This document shows, piece by piece, positions 43,998-52,952 of a stretch of DNA of 64,000 bases. Location: assembly GCF_003071345.1 (NCBI RefSeq), contig NZ_QCYK01000002.1:2108001-2172000 (forward strand). Reading direction: 5' to 3'. The position numbers and the translations under genes are program-made. How positions within the stretch are numbered: the first letter of the stretch is position 1; each line of letters begins with the position of its first letter. The notes below the pieces were generated by a model. The model saw nothing but the letters and a program-made list of their open reading frames with translations. It was not told where the DNA came from and searched no databases. This DNA is from Chitinophaga parva. GTDB taxonomy: Bacteria; Bacteroidota; Bacteroidia; Chitinophagales; Chitinophagaceae.

Positions 43998-44081
43998 ATC
44001 GTACGCAGGTACGAGAACCTTTTAACCGAATTTTCTATTAACCGATACATCCTCTTAACGCAACATTAAAAATACTACGCC

Positions 44082-44429
44082 ATGAAAAAGATCCTCTTCT
44101 TTGCAGCAGCACTTATAGCCGGTTTGGCCGTTAGTAACCGTAGTTCCGCACAGGTATTCATTCATGCATCTGTGAACGTGCCCATCCCGGTGCCCCCGGT
44201 TCCGGTAGTAGTAGCACCCGCGCCGGTCGTATATGCACCCGCACCTGCTTACTGCGCTCCACGCCCCGCCTACTATGCGCCGGCTCCCGCTTATTGCGCA
44301 CCGCGCCCGGTGGTATATGCCGCTCCTGCACCGGCCTATTATTACGGCCGTCCCCGTTACTACCGCCCTGCGCCGGTAGTGGTGTACCGGGAACATGGCT
44401 ATGGCCGCGGACGTCACAGAGGATGGTAA
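44082..44429 (+). CDS. Secreted Ala/Pro/Tyr-repeat protein
   Basis: A 115-residue exported protein with signal peptide MKKILFFAAALIAGLAVSNRSSAQ. The mature part is made of short repeats of the type YAPAPAYCAPRP (positions ~45-95), followed by a YYGRPRYYRPAP segment and an Arg/Gly-rich, His-containing tail. Two Cys lie inside the repeats. This composition resembles small envelope proteins with YXP motifs found in Bacteroidota, function unknown. A terminator follows 21 bp after the stop. Confidence 0.7.
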   Translation: MKKILFFAAALIAGLAVSNRSSAQVFIHASVNVPIPVPPVPVVVAPAPVVYAPAPAYCAPRPAYYAPAPAYCAPRPVVYAAPAPAYYYGRPRYYRPAPVVVYREHGYGRGRHRGW

Positions 44430-44450
44430 TTTTCCTGATAAATACGATAG

Positions 44451-44474
44451 ACCGGGAGGTGTGAGCCTCCCGGT
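44451..44474 (+). terminator. Intrinsic terminator
   Basis: The perfect 9-bp stem ACCGGGAGG/CCTCCCGGT has a 6-nt loop and is followed by TTTTT. Confidence 0.85.
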
Positions 44475-44516
44475 TTTTTATTGCCCGTACCCAACCCGGT
44501 TTTCTCTGTAAATCCG

Positions 44517-44524
44517 TACTTTTG
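44517..44524 (+). promoter_or_regulatory. Bacteroidota -7 element (TACTTTTG) close to the ubiD start
   Basis: TACTTTTG matches TAnnTTTG and ends only 7 bases before the ATG at 44532, so the transcript would be leaderless or nearly so. It also supports this start over an in-frame ATG 51 bp upstream, which would lie before the promoter. Confidence 0.5.
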
Positions 44525-44531
44525 CGGCATT

Positions 44532-46451
44532 ATGGCGTACAAGCATCTCAAGCATTTTATCGATACCCTGGAAGCAGCAGGCGAGTTAGTAAGGATCAAG
44601 GAATATGTAGACCCGCACCTGGAGATCTCCGAGATCACAGACCGCGTAAGTAAAATGCCCGGTGGGGGCAAGGCCCTGCTGTTTGAGAACACAGGTTACG
44701 ACTTCCCGGTACTGATCAACTCCATGGGCAGCTACCGCAGGATGTGCCTCGCACTCGGCGTACAGGAACTGGATGATGTAGCCAAAGAAATTGAAAACCT
44801 CTTTAAAATGCTTTCCAAACCCAAGGAAAGCATCCTCGATAAACTCTCCATGCTGCCCAAACTGGGCCAATTTGCCTCCTGGATGCCCAAGGTGATCAGC
44901 GGCAAAGGCAGCTGCCAGGAAGTGGTGATGACTAACCCGGACCTGGGCAAACTGCCGGTGCTTACCTGCTGGCCCAAAGATGGCGGCCCTTTCATTACCC
45001 TGCCCGTTATCCATACCAAAGACCCCAACACCGGCTCTCGCAACGTAGGCATGTACCGCATGCAGGTATTTGAAAAAGACATGACCGGCATGCACTGGCA
45101 CAAGCATAAAGTATCTGCCAAACATTTTTCCGAATATAAGAAACTGAATAAGCGTATGCCCGTTGCCGTTATACTGGGCGGCGATCCTACGTACACCTAC
45201 TCCGCCACCGCGCCCCTGCCCGAAAACGTGGACGAATACATGCTGGCCGGCTTCCTGCGCAAGAAGAAGGTGGAGCTGGTAAAATGCATTACCCAGCCCG
45301 AGCTGGAAGTGCCTGCAGATGCGGATTTTGTGATAGAAGGCTACGTGGAGCCCAGTGAAGCCCCGGTATGGGAAGGGCCCTTTGGTGATCACACGGGCTA
45401 CTATTCCCTGGCAGACTGGTACCCGCGCTTCCACGTAACCGCCATCACCCACCGCAAGGATGCAGTATATCCTTCCACCATCGTGGGCATTCCGCCACAG
45501 GAAGACGCCTGGATAGGCAAGGCTACGGAACGCATTTTCCTGGCGCCTATTAAAATGACGCTGGTGCCGGAGATCATAGACATGGAAATGCCGGTGGAAG
45601 GGGTATTCCATAACCTGGTAATAGCGCAGATCCAGAAAGACTACGCTGGCCAGGCACAGAAAACCATGAACGCCATGTGGGGCGCCGGCCAGATGATGTT
45701 CAACAAGATCCTGGCAGTAACGGACGAACAATGCGGCCTGCAGGATTATAAAAAGCTGGCGCAATACATGTTCCGCCACCTGGACCCCTCCCGCGATATT
45801 TACTTCAGCCAGGGCCCGATGGATGTGCTGGATCACAGCTGCTCCAAGATGGGATTTGGCGGTAAAATGTGCATAGACGGTACCCGCAAATTTGAAGAGG
45901 AAACAGCGGATGAAACCTATGTGACCTACAAAGGTGGGTTGGATGCAACTGCCGTGCAACATGCGTTTCCCGAGATCAAGGGCCTCAACGACAGCCTGTT
46001 AAAAGACGATATTTCCTGCCTGCTGGTAGCTGTGGAAAAGAACCGCGCAGGGCACATAGCCGCGCTGAATGAAGCATTGTATAAAATGCCCGCCATCCAG
46101 GGCATCAAGATGATCCTGTATGTAGAGCACACCGTGGATGTGAATGATCTTGCCGCTGCCCTCTGGCGCTTCTGCAATAACCTGGACCCCAAGCGCGACA
46201 ACTTCGTGGTACGCTTCACCAACGAAGCTGGCCAGGTGGTGAGCGGCATTGGCCTGGATGGCACCCTCAAAACAAAAGCCTACGACAATTTCCAGCGTGA
46301 CTGGCCCAATATCATCGTAGCAGACGACAAGACCATCGCCAGCGTAGATGCGAAATGGAGCAAGCTGGGGCTCGGTGCGTTCAGGCCCTCTCCAAGCCTG
46401 AAGTACAAGCACCAGATGTACGGAGAAGAGGCGATCGTGAATGTGAAATAG
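44532..46451 (+). CDS. UbiD-family prenylated-FMN decarboxylase
   Basis: A 639-residue cytoplasmic decarboxylase. The start at 44532 (MAYKHLKHFIDTLE) is chosen because the -7 element lies just ahead. The central prFMN/metal region PSEAPVWEGPFGDHTGYYS and WIGKATERIFLAPIK are typical of UbiD. Length is that of the larger Bacteroidota form, annotated for menaquinone (quinone) biosynthesis in the family; aromatic-acid decarboxylation in general is the firm claim. The UbiX flavin prenyltransferase is not in the window. It converges on prfC, with a terminator between. Confidence 0.88.
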   Translation: MAYKHLKHFIDTLEAAGELVRIKEYVDPHLEISEITDRVSKMPGGGKALLFENTGYDFPVLINSMGSYRRMCLALGVQELDDVAKEIENLFKMLSKPKESILDKLSMLPKLGQFASWMPKVISGKGSCQEVVMTNPDLGKLPVLTCWPKDGGPFITLPVIHTKDPNTGSRNVGMYRMQVFEKDMTGMHWHKHKVSAKHFSEYKKLNKRMPVAVILGGDPTYTYSATAPLPENVDEYMLAGFLRKKKVELVKCITQPELEVPADADFVIEGYVEPSEAPVWEGPFGDHTGYYSLADWYPRFHVTAITHRKDAVYPSTIVGIPPQEDAWIGKATERIFLAPIKMTLVPEIIDMEMPVEGVFHNLVIAQIQKDYAGQAQKTMNAMWGAGQMMFNKILAVTDEQCGLQDYKKLAQYMFRHLDPSRDIYFSQGPMDVLDHSCSKMGFGGKMCIDGTRKFEEETADETYVTYKGGLDATAVQHAFPEIKGLNDSLLKDDISCLLVAVEKNRAGHIAALNEALYKMPAIQGIKMILYVEHTVDVNDLAAALWRFCNNLDPKRDNFVVRFTNEAGQVVSGIGLDGTLKTKAYDNFQRDWPNIIVADDKTIASVDAKWSKLGLGAFRPSPSLKYKHQMYGEEAIVNVK

Positions 46452-46489
46452 CCGAGCCCGGACACACAATCTTTCCAACGTAATAAAAA

Positions 46490-46515
46490 GCCCGGATATC
46501 GCAGGATGTCCGGGC
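46490..46515. terminator. Bidirectional hairpin terminator
   Basis: GCCCGGATATC pairs with GATGTCCGGGC (one mismatch), with a GCAG loop; AAAAA precedes and CTTTTT follows. It serves the convergent ubiD and prfC genes. Confidence 0.85.
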
Positions 46516-46532
46516 CTTTTTCGCTTAGATAA

Positions 46533-46567
46533 ATACGTTGTACATGGTACGCTGTACGTTGTACAAT
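46533..46567. repeat. Heptad array, GTAC type, after prfC
   Basis: Five 7-bp units (ATACGTT, GTACATG, GTACGCT, GTACGTT, GTACAAT) beginning 18 bp after the terminator and touching the prfC stop codon. The units are the same type as at 15284-15336. Confidence 0.85.
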
Positions 46568-46568
46568 T

Positions 46569-48152
46569 TTATTTATGTATCTCCGAAGTAAAATGAAACT
46601 GTATATCCGGGTTGTTAGCACGCTCGGTGTTGAGATACCATTCTGACTGGGCCAGGTATACCAGTTGCCCGTCCTTGTCGGTTACAATATTCGCTTGTTT
46701 GAAGCGGATGAACTCATCCAGCTTGTCTTTGGGGCCGGTAAGCCAGCAGGCTTTGTAGAACGGCAGGGTGTTGAACACGCAGGAGGCGCCGTATTCCTGG
46801 AGCAGGCGGTATTGGATCACCTCAAATTGCAGGTCGCCCACGCAACCAATGATCTTGCGGTTGCCCCCGTGCTGGGTGAACAGCTGGGCCACGCCCTCAT
46901 CCGTAAGCTGGTTGATGCCTTTTTCCAGCTGCTTGGTCTTCATCGGGTCCTTATTCACCAGTTCCTTGAACAGTTCAGGGGAGAAGCTGGGAATGCCGGT
47001 GAAGTAGAAGTTTTCGCCTTCGGTGAGGGTATCGCCGATCTTGAAGTTGCCGGTATCAAACAAACCCACCACATCGCCGGGATAGGCGTCGTCCACGATG
47101 TTTTTCTCACGGGCCAGGAAGCTGTATGGATTGGCAAAGCGCACATCCTTGTCCAGGCGCACGTGGTGGAAGTACTTATTGCGTTCAAACTTGCCGGAGC
47201 ACACGCGGAGGAAGGCGATGCGGTCGCGGTGGCGCGGGTCCAGGTTGGCGTGGATCTTAAACACGAAGCCGGAAAATTTGTCTTCATGCACATCGATCTC
47301 GCGGGTGCTGGCTGGCCGGCTACGCGGGGCGGGGCCTATCTCTACAAAGGCGTCCAGCAGGTCTTTTACCCCGAAGTTGTTCACGGCGCTGCCAAAAAAT
47401 ACGGGCGCCAGCTTGCCTTCCAGGTAAGGGGTCTTATCAAATTCATCATACACGCCTTCTATCAGTTCCACGTCGTTGCGTAGCTGGGCAGCGTCTTTGG
47501 TGTTGAAGTATTTGTCTACAAAATCACTGCTAAGGTCTGGCAGCTGTACAATGTCTTCATCCGTAGCCTTGCGGTTGGGGGCAAATGCCACGAAGCTTTT
47601 ATCATACAGGTTGTACACGCCTCTGAAGTCGGTACCGCCGTTGATGGGCCAGGAGAGTGGGCGTACGCGGATGCTCAGTTTTTCTTCCAGTTCGTCCAGC
47701 AGGTCGAAGGGATTTTTACCGTCGCGGTCCATTTTATTTACGAAAATGATCACGGGGGTATCGCGCATGCGGCATACTTCCATGAGGCGTTCTGTTTGCT
47801 CTTCCACGCCTTTCACGCAGTCGATCACCAGTACCACGCTGTCTACCGCGGTGAGGGTGCGGTAAGTATCTTCGGCAAAGTCCTTGTGACCCGGGGTATC
47901 CAGCAGGTTCACCAGTATGTCGCGGTATTCAAAGGTCATCACGGAGGTGGCCACCGAGATACCTCTCTGGCGCTCGATCTCCATGAAGTCGGAGGTGGTG
48001 TGTTTCTTGATCTTATTGGATTTCACCGCCCCGGCCGTCTGGATGGCGCCGCCAAACAGCAGGAATTTCTCTGTGAGCGTGGTTTTACCGGCGTCCGGGT
48101 GGGCAATAATGGCAAAAGTTTTCCTTTTGTCTATCTCTTGGTCGTATTTCAT
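46569..48152 (-). CDS. prfC: Peptide chain release factor 3
   Basis: A 527-residue translational GTPase that recycles RF1 and RF2 from the ribosome. G1 is [15 protein letters not shown]3 DTPGHKDF, G4 [20 protein letters not shown] belongs to domain II. The ATG at 48152 ([13 protein letters not shown]) is chosen; the frame also opens at 48206 but the extra residues are the translated GTAC heptads. Both flanks of the gene carry GTAC-type heptad arrays. Confidence 0.95.
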   Translation of the reverse strand: MKYDQEIDKRKTFAIIAHPDAGKTTLTEKFLLFGGAIQTAGAVKSNKIKKHTTSDFMEIERQRGISVATSVMTFEYRDILVNLLDTPGHKDFAEDTYRTLTAVDSVVLVIDCVKGVEEQTERLMEVCRMRDTPVIIFVNKMDRDGKNPFDLLDELEEKLSIRVRPLSWPINGGTDFRGVYNLYDKSFVAFAPNRKATDEDIVQLPDLSSDFVDKYFNTKDAAQLRNDVELIEGVYDEFDKTPYLEGKLAPVFFGSAVNNFGVKDLLDAFVEIGPAPRSRPASTREIDVHEDKFSGFVFKIHANLDPRHRDRIAFLRVCSGKFERNKYFHHVRLDKDVRFANPYSFLAREKNIVDDAYPGDVVGLFDTGNFKIGDTLTEGENFYFTGIPSFSPELFKELVNKDPMKTKQLEKGINQLTDEGVAQLFTQHGGNRKIIGCVGDLQFEVIQYRLLQEYGASCVFNTLPFYKACWLTGPKDKLDEFIRFKQANIVTDKDGQLVYLAQSEWYLNTERANNPDIQFHFTSEIHK

Positions 48153-48183
48153 TGTTGCAAAATAGGGTGCAAAGGTAGGCAAA

Positions 48184-48218
48184 GTTGTACAACGTACAAT
48201 GTACAACGTACAATGTAC
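48184..48218. repeat. Heptad array, GTAC type, upstream of prfC (left arm)
   Basis: Units GTACAAC, GTACAAT, GTACAAC and GTACAAT at 48187-48214, then GTACC. With 48337-48370 it makes an inverted pair around a 118-bp spacer in the divergent prfC/permease region. Confidence 0.9.
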
Positions 48219-48336
48219 CGCCCCCCGGTCTGGAGCGGGGTTTTGCCGGGATGGCGAACACGGAGCGTTGTCTTGCTAAACTTTTCTTGTAAAGCCCCGT
48301 CCATAGCGGTTTTGAGGTATCTTATCACGGTATGCA

Positions 48337-48370
48337 GTACGTTGTACATTGTACACGGTACACTGTACAT
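48337..48370. repeat. Heptad array, GTAC type (right arm)
   Basis: Units GTACGTT, GTACATT, GTACACG and GTACACT, then GTACAT. It is the inverted partner of 48184-48218 and ends 20 bp before the permease start. Confidence 0.9.
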
Positions 48371-48389
48371 TTTTCCTTACATTTAGGTC

Positions 48390-49643
48390 ATGTTCACCTC
48401 CCTGAAAATTGTAGCAAACAGCCTTTCCATGGCCCTGCAGGAAATGTGGGCCGCCAAGCTGCGGACCTTCCTGTCACTGTTGGGCGTTACCATTGGTATT
48501 TTTTGTATTACGGCGGCATTGACCGTGACCACCAGCCTGGAATATAATGTGCGCCGGGATGTGGCCTCACTGGGCAGTGACGTGGTGTACATACAGAAAT
48601 GGCCCTGGGGCGGGGGCGGGGAGTATCCCTGGTGGAAATACGTGAACCGGCCCGTGCCCAAATACACGGAGCTGAAAGGGTTGCAGGCCAAGGTGCAGGG
48701 AGCGGAGGTTATTACCTTCATGTTTAGCAGTAATGGCAAAAAACTGGAGCTGGGCGACAGCTATGTGGACCAGATAGAGATGGATGCCGTGAGCCAGGAT
48801 TTTGACCGGGTACAGGAGATGAAGATCAATGCCGGCCGCTATTTTTCCCCTACGGAAGTGAGCAGCGGGGCCAATGTGGCGGTACTGGGCGGTAATGTAT
48901 GGGGCGCGTTGTTCAACAGCCCGGAACAGGCCATTGGCAAGATCGTGCAGCTGGAAGGCCGGCCGGTGCGCGTGGTGGGTACATTGGTTAAGAAAGGTTC
49001 CACCCTGGTGGGCGGCATCAATTTCGATAACTCCGTAGTAGTGCCTTATCTTTTTGGGCGCACCATCGTGGATGAGCGGATTAATTCAGATCCATTGTTC
49101 ATGGTAAAGGCCCGGGAGGGCACCTCGGTAGACCAGCTGAAAGATGAACTGCGGGGTGTACTGCGGGCGGGGCACCACCTGAAGCCAACGCGGGAAGATG
49201 ATTTTGCGCTCAATGAAATTTCTTCCATCAGCCAGGACCTGAACGTAATGTTTGCCGGCATAAACGGCGGCGGTATCATGATCGGTGGATTTGCGCTGAT
49301 CGTGGGTGGGTTTGGCATTGCCAACATCATGTTTGTGACCGTGAAGGAGCGCACCAAGATCATTGGCCTCAAAAAGGCCATTGGGGCAAAGCGGGGCAAT
49401 ATCCTGGCGGAGTTCCTCCTGGAATCCGTGCTGCTTTGTGTGATAGGCGGCTCTATGGGCATCCTGATGATCTGGATCATTACGCTGATCGTAAATGCGA
49501 CCACCTCCTTTGAGCTGATCATGACCGCGGGCAATATCATCTTTGGCATTTCCGTATCAGTGGTCACCGGGGTGCTGTCTGGCTTTATCCCCGCGTATGT
49601 GGCGTCCCGCCTGGACCCGGTGGTGGCTATCCGCACGGTATAA
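48390..49643 (+). CDS. ABC transporter permease (MacB/FtsX family)
   Basis: A 417-residue membrane protein. A first helix is near residues 25-45 (TFLSLLGVTIGIFCITAAL), then a periplasmic MacB_PCD domain of ~220 residues, and three helices forming the FtsX domain in the C-terminal part (GFALIVGGFGIANIMFVTVKERTKIIGLKKAIGAKRGNI-type block). The pattern fits MacB/LolCE-type transporters acting on lipoproteins, peptides or macrolides. No ATPase gene is adjacent, so the partner must be elsewhere. The tsaD start lies 18 bp after the stop. Confidence 0.88.
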   Translation: MFTSLKIVANSLSMALQEMWAAKLRTFLSLLGVTIGIFCITAALTVTTSLEYNVRRDVASLGSDVVYIQKWPWGGGGEYPWWKYVNRPVPKYTELKGLQAKVQGAEVITFMFSSNGKKLELGDSYVDQIEMDAVSQDFDRVQEMKINAGRYFSPTEVSSGANVAVLGGNVWGALFNSPEQAIGKIVQLEGRPVRVVGTLVKKGSTLVGGINFDNSVVVPYLFGRTIVDERINSDPLFMVKAREGTSVDQLKDELRGVLRAGHHLKPTREDDFALNEISSISQDLNVMFAGINGGGIMIGGFALIVGGFGIANIMFVTVKERTKIIGLKKAIGAKRGNILAEFLLESVLLCVIGGSMGILMIWIITLIVNATTSFELIMTAGNIIFGISVSVVTGVLSGFIPAYVASRLDPVVAIRTV

Positions 49644-49648
49644 TTGCC

Positions 49649-49656
49649 TACCTTTG
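49649..49656 (+). promoter_or_regulatory. Bacteroidota -7 element (TACCTTTG) close to the tsaD start
   Basis: TACCTTTG matches TAnnTTTG and ends 5 bases before the ATG at 49662, so tsaD may have its own leaderless transcript despite lying close to the permease gene. Confidence 0.45.
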
Positions 49657-49661
49657 CGCCC

Positions 49662-50657
49662 ATGTCTATCAATATACTAGCCATAGAATCTTCCTGCGAC
49701 GAGACCAGTGCTGCCGTGATCAAGGACGGCAAGATCTATTCTAATTTTATTGCTAACCAGACGGTGCACGAGCAGTATGGTGGCGTAGTGCCGGAACTGG
49801 CCTCCCGTGCCCACCAGGAGAACATTGTGCCCGTGGTGGACCAGGCCCTGAAAAAAGCGGGCATCACGCAAAACGACCTTACGGCCGTAGCCTTCACCCA
49901 GAGCCCGGGCCTCATTGGCTCCCTGCTGGTGGGCAGTTGCTTTGCCAAAGCCATGGCCCTGGCGCTGGACCTGCCTTTGATAGCCGTGCAGCACATGGAT
50001 GCACACGTAATGGCTAACTTCATTGACGATCCCCAACCCACTTTTCCTTTTCTCTGCCTTACCGTATCCGGGGGCCATACACAGATCGTGCTGTGTAAGG
50101 GCCACCTGCACATGGAGATCATCGGCAAAACGCTGGATGACGCAGCCGGTGAGGCTTTCGACAAAACAGCCAAGCTCCTTGGCCTGCCTTATCCCGGCGG
50201 CCCCCTGATCGACAAATATGCCCAGCAGGGCAATCCCCACCGCTTTACATTCAGCGAGCCACAGATCCCGGGACTGGATTTCTCTTTCAGTGGTCTGAAA
50301 ACCGGGATACTCTATTTCCTGCAGGATAACCTGAAGAAAGATCCCCGCTTCATTGAAAATAACCTGCACGACATCTGCGCCAGTGTACAGGAGCGCATCA
50401 TCAGTATTTTGATGAACAAGTTCATCAAAGCTGCCAGAGAAACCGGCGCCACACAGGTGGGCATTGCCGGCGGTGTAAGCGCTAACAGTGGTCTGCGCAA
50501 AGCCATGCTGGCAGCGGGTGAGCGGGAAGGCTGGCAGGTATTCATTCCCAAGTTTGAGTACTGCACGGACAACGCTGCCATGATCGCGATGACCGCCCAT
50601 TACAAATACCTGGCAGGAGAATTTGTGGGCCTGGATGTAGTGCCCAGCCCGCGCTAG
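49662..50657 (+). CDS. tsaD: tRNA N6-threonylcarbamoyladenosine transferase
   Basis: A 331-residue cytoplasmic enzyme that adds the threonylcarbamoyl group to A37 of ANN-decoding tRNAs, with TsaB, TsaC and TsaE. LAIESSCDETSAAV marks the N-terminal actin-like fold, and the metal ligands His111 and His115 appear in QHMDAHVMA. SGGHTQIVL and the C-terminal NAAMIAM are also conserved. The ATG at 49662 is chosen; the frame opens 18 bp earlier within the permease stop. The length is normal. Confidence 0.96.
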   Translation: MSINILAIESSCDETSAAVIKDGKIYSNFIANQTVHEQYGGVVPELASRAHQENIVPVVDQALKKAGITQNDLTAVAFTQSPGLIGSLLVGSCFAKAMALALDLPLIAVQHMDAHVMANFIDDPQPTFPFLCLTVSGGHTQIVLCKGHLHMEIIGKTLDDAAGEAFDKTAKLLGLPYPGGPLIDKYAQQGNPHRFTFSEPQIPGLDFSFSGLKTGILYFLQDNLKKDPRFIENNLHDICASVQERIISILMNKFIKAARETGATQVGIAGGVSANSGLRKAMLAAGEREGWQVFIPKFEYCTDNAAMIAMTAHYKYLAGEFVGLDVVPSPR

Positions 50658-50762
50658 GCCAGGGGCCCCCGAAATAGTCTTTTGGAAATTTATTATGTTT
50701 CTCTGCGAAGAATGTATCAACCTATTCTTTCGCGCATGTTACATTTACGCAAAATCCACCCA

Positions 50763-52853
50763 ATGCGTAAACTCACCTTACTTGCAGCGTTCCTGTTTGC
50801 CGCCATTGTGCATGCACAGGAAAAGCCCGGGCAGGCGGCCTGGCAGGCGCAGAAATACTCCATGTTCATTCACTTTGGCGCCATTTATTCCACCCTGGGA
50901 GGCGTGTGGGAAGGGCAGCCGGTAAAGCGGGGCTATAGTGAACAGATCCAGGCCTACGCGGTGGTGTTCAGCGACGTGTATGCAGCTGTGGCGGAACAGT
51001 TCAAGGCGCCCCGCTGGAATGCAGACTCCATCGCGTTGCTGGCCAAAGCAGCGGGCATGCGCTCAGTGGTGATCACTTCCAAGCATCATGATGGATTTTG
51101 CATGTTCCATACCGCTACCACGGATTACAACGTGGTGGATGCCACCCCGTTTGGGCGCGATGTGGTGAAAGAACTGGCGGATGCCTGTAAGCGGCACGGG
51201 CTGCGCTTTGGGCTGTATTTTTCATTAATAGACTGGCATTACCCGCAGGCGTCTCCTATTTCCAGTTCAAACAGTGACCCGATCACGCCGGAACATCATG
51301 CGTACAATAAGGCACAGATCACGGAACTGCTCACCCATTACGGGCCGATCTCCGAATTATGGTTTGACATGGGCTCCAACACGCCGGCGCAAAGCCGGGA
51401 ACTGGCAGACCTGGTGCACCGCCTGCAGCCGGAATGCATGGTGAGCGGGCGTTTGGGCAATGATGCGGGCGACTTTTGCGTGATGGGCGACAATGATTAC
51501 CCGGACTATAAAATTGCAGCGCCCTGGCAAACACCGGCTTCTATTTATGGCGAAACCTGGGGCTACCGCTCCTGGCAGGAACATGGCGATGCAGGGGAGA
51601 AGGCGCATGAAAAACTGGAAAGCCTTATTAAAACAGTAAGCCGTGGCGGCAACTACCTGCTGAACATTGGCCCGCGGGGCGACGGGAGTGTGGTGGAGTT
51701 TGAAAAAGAAGTATTGCTGCGCAATGGGCAGTGGCTGGAACGCAACGGCGACGCCATTTACGGCGCTAATGCCAGCCCGTTTGAAACCAGTTTCCCCTGG
51801 GGGGAAGTGACGGTGAAACCCGGTAAGCTCTACCTGCACTTGCTGCAACAACCGGAAGGTAATTTTATTACCCTGCCCCGTTTCAATGGCAGTATTAAAA
51901 AAATCACGCTGCTGGAAAATCACCAGCCCGTGGGTGCTAAAATAACGAAAGGTAAGGACGGCATCACCATCGTACTACCGGCAGGCTTCCAGGTGGGGAA
52001 CGATATTAAGGTGCTGGAACTGGCCATGGCCGGGCCTTACGAGGTACTGCCCACGCACGTGGCCTCCCTGCCTGCTACCCTGGACCGCCGGAATGCCACG
52101 CCCTTCTACAGCTTTTCCGGTGCGGACTACAACGCTACTTACCGCAGTACGGTAGCGGAGTCGTGGACGCTGCAGGTGCCGGCTGGCAAGACTTTGCAGC
52201 CAACCGTCACTTATTCCGCACAGGAGCAGGGCCGCAGTATAGACATGATCGTAGACGGACAATCGCAAACCATCACACTGGATAAAGGCCAACCCGTGCC
52301 GCTTCCCGGCAATCCATCTGCTGTGCAATGGGGCCCCGCTGTCATAAACGGTCCTTACTGGTGTGGCCTGGATGACCTGCCGGATATGAAAGAACAGGCA
52401 TGGCAGCCTTTCCCCGGCAATGCCGCTGACAGTACCAACCGTTTCTGTACCCACCCCATGGACGGCTGGTGGGTAAGCCGGGATATCACCGCTCCCGCCG
52501 CTCAGGATGTGCTGGTAGGCTTCCGCAGTGGAGATGGCATGCAGGTGTTCCTGAACGGGACATTGCAGGATGTGCACAATAACCCTGACCGGGATACGGT
52601 ACAGCACAGCGTATTACTGCTGCACCTGCAGCCCGGGAAGAACAAGTTGCTGGTAAAGTACTGGAACCGCTTCCATGCCTATACCCGCTGGAGCATGGAC
52701 CCTGATATTCCACAGCAATTGTACCGCCAGCAATTGCCCGCTGTAACCGCCACTGGCAGCGGCGCTTACCACATGATCAAAGTGCAGCCCCACGCACCGG
52801 TATCTGTGCACCGGGACATGCGGCTACCCAATATTGTATTAAGTATGATGTAG
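50763..52853 (+). CDS. Secreted GH29 alpha-L-fucosidase with C-terminal extension
   Basis: A 696-residue exported glycosidase. The ATG at 50763 gives signal peptide MRKLTLLAAFLFAAIVHAQ; an earlier in-frame start gives no signal. The TIM barrel has SMFIHFGA (~33-40), TSKHHDGF (106-112) and ISELWFDMGS, where Asp202 sits at the GH29 nucleophile position. RGGNYLLNIGPRGDG closes the catalytic domain near residue 300. The remaining ~330 residues contain a beta-sandwich, likely carbohydrate-binding, and a last jelly-roll-like part (MQVFLNGTL). It is not next to a SusC/D pair. Fucosidase activity is by family; the acid/base residue could not be placed. Confidence 0.88.
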   Translation: MRKLTLLAAFLFAAIVHAQEKPGQAAWQAQKYSMFIHFGAIYSTLGGVWEGQPVKRGYSEQIQAYAVVFSDVYAAVAEQFKAPRWNADSIALLAKAAGMRSVVITSKHHDGFCMFHTATTDYNVVDATPFGRDVVKELADACKRHGLRFGLYFSLIDWHYPQASPISSSNSDPITPEHHAYNKAQITELLTHYGPISELWFDMGSNTPAQSRELADLVHRLQPECMVSGRLGNDAGDFCVMGDNDYPDYKIAAPWQTPASIYGETWGYRSWQEHGDAGEKAHEKLESLIKTVSRGGNYLLNIGPRGDGSVVEFEKEVLLRNGQWLERNGDAIYGANASPFETSFPWGEVTVKPGKLYLHLLQQPEGNFITLPRFNGSIKKITLLENHQPVGAKITKGKDGITIVLPAGFQVGNDIKVLELAMAGPYEVLPTHVASLPATLDRRNATPFYSFSGADYNATYRSTVAESWTLQVPAGKTLQPTVTYSAQEQGRSIDMIVDGQSQTITLDKGQPVPLPGNPSAVQWGPAVINGPYWCGLDDLPDMKEQAWQPFPGNAADSTNRFCTHPMDGWWVSRDITAPAAQDVLVGFRSGDGMQVFLNGTLQDVHNNPDRDTVQHSVLLLHLQPGKNKLLVKYWNRFHAYTRWSMDPDIPQQLYRQQLPAVTATGSGAYHMIKVQPHAPVSVHRDMRLPNIVLSMM

Positions 52854-52952
52854 TAAGTGTCCGTGCGTATCGTGTCGGGTGCATGCCACTGCATACAACA
52901 ATAAAAAACCGATCTTCGCACCCGTAATACCTGCTACTAAATACAATTTTTC

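Noticed and set aside
44586..45962. 458-codon open frame on the minus strand
   Set aside because: It is the antisense of ubiD and carries no family motif.
48153..48206. N-terminal extension of prfC
   Set aside because: The extra codons are translated GTAC heptads and precede the family's normal start at 48152.
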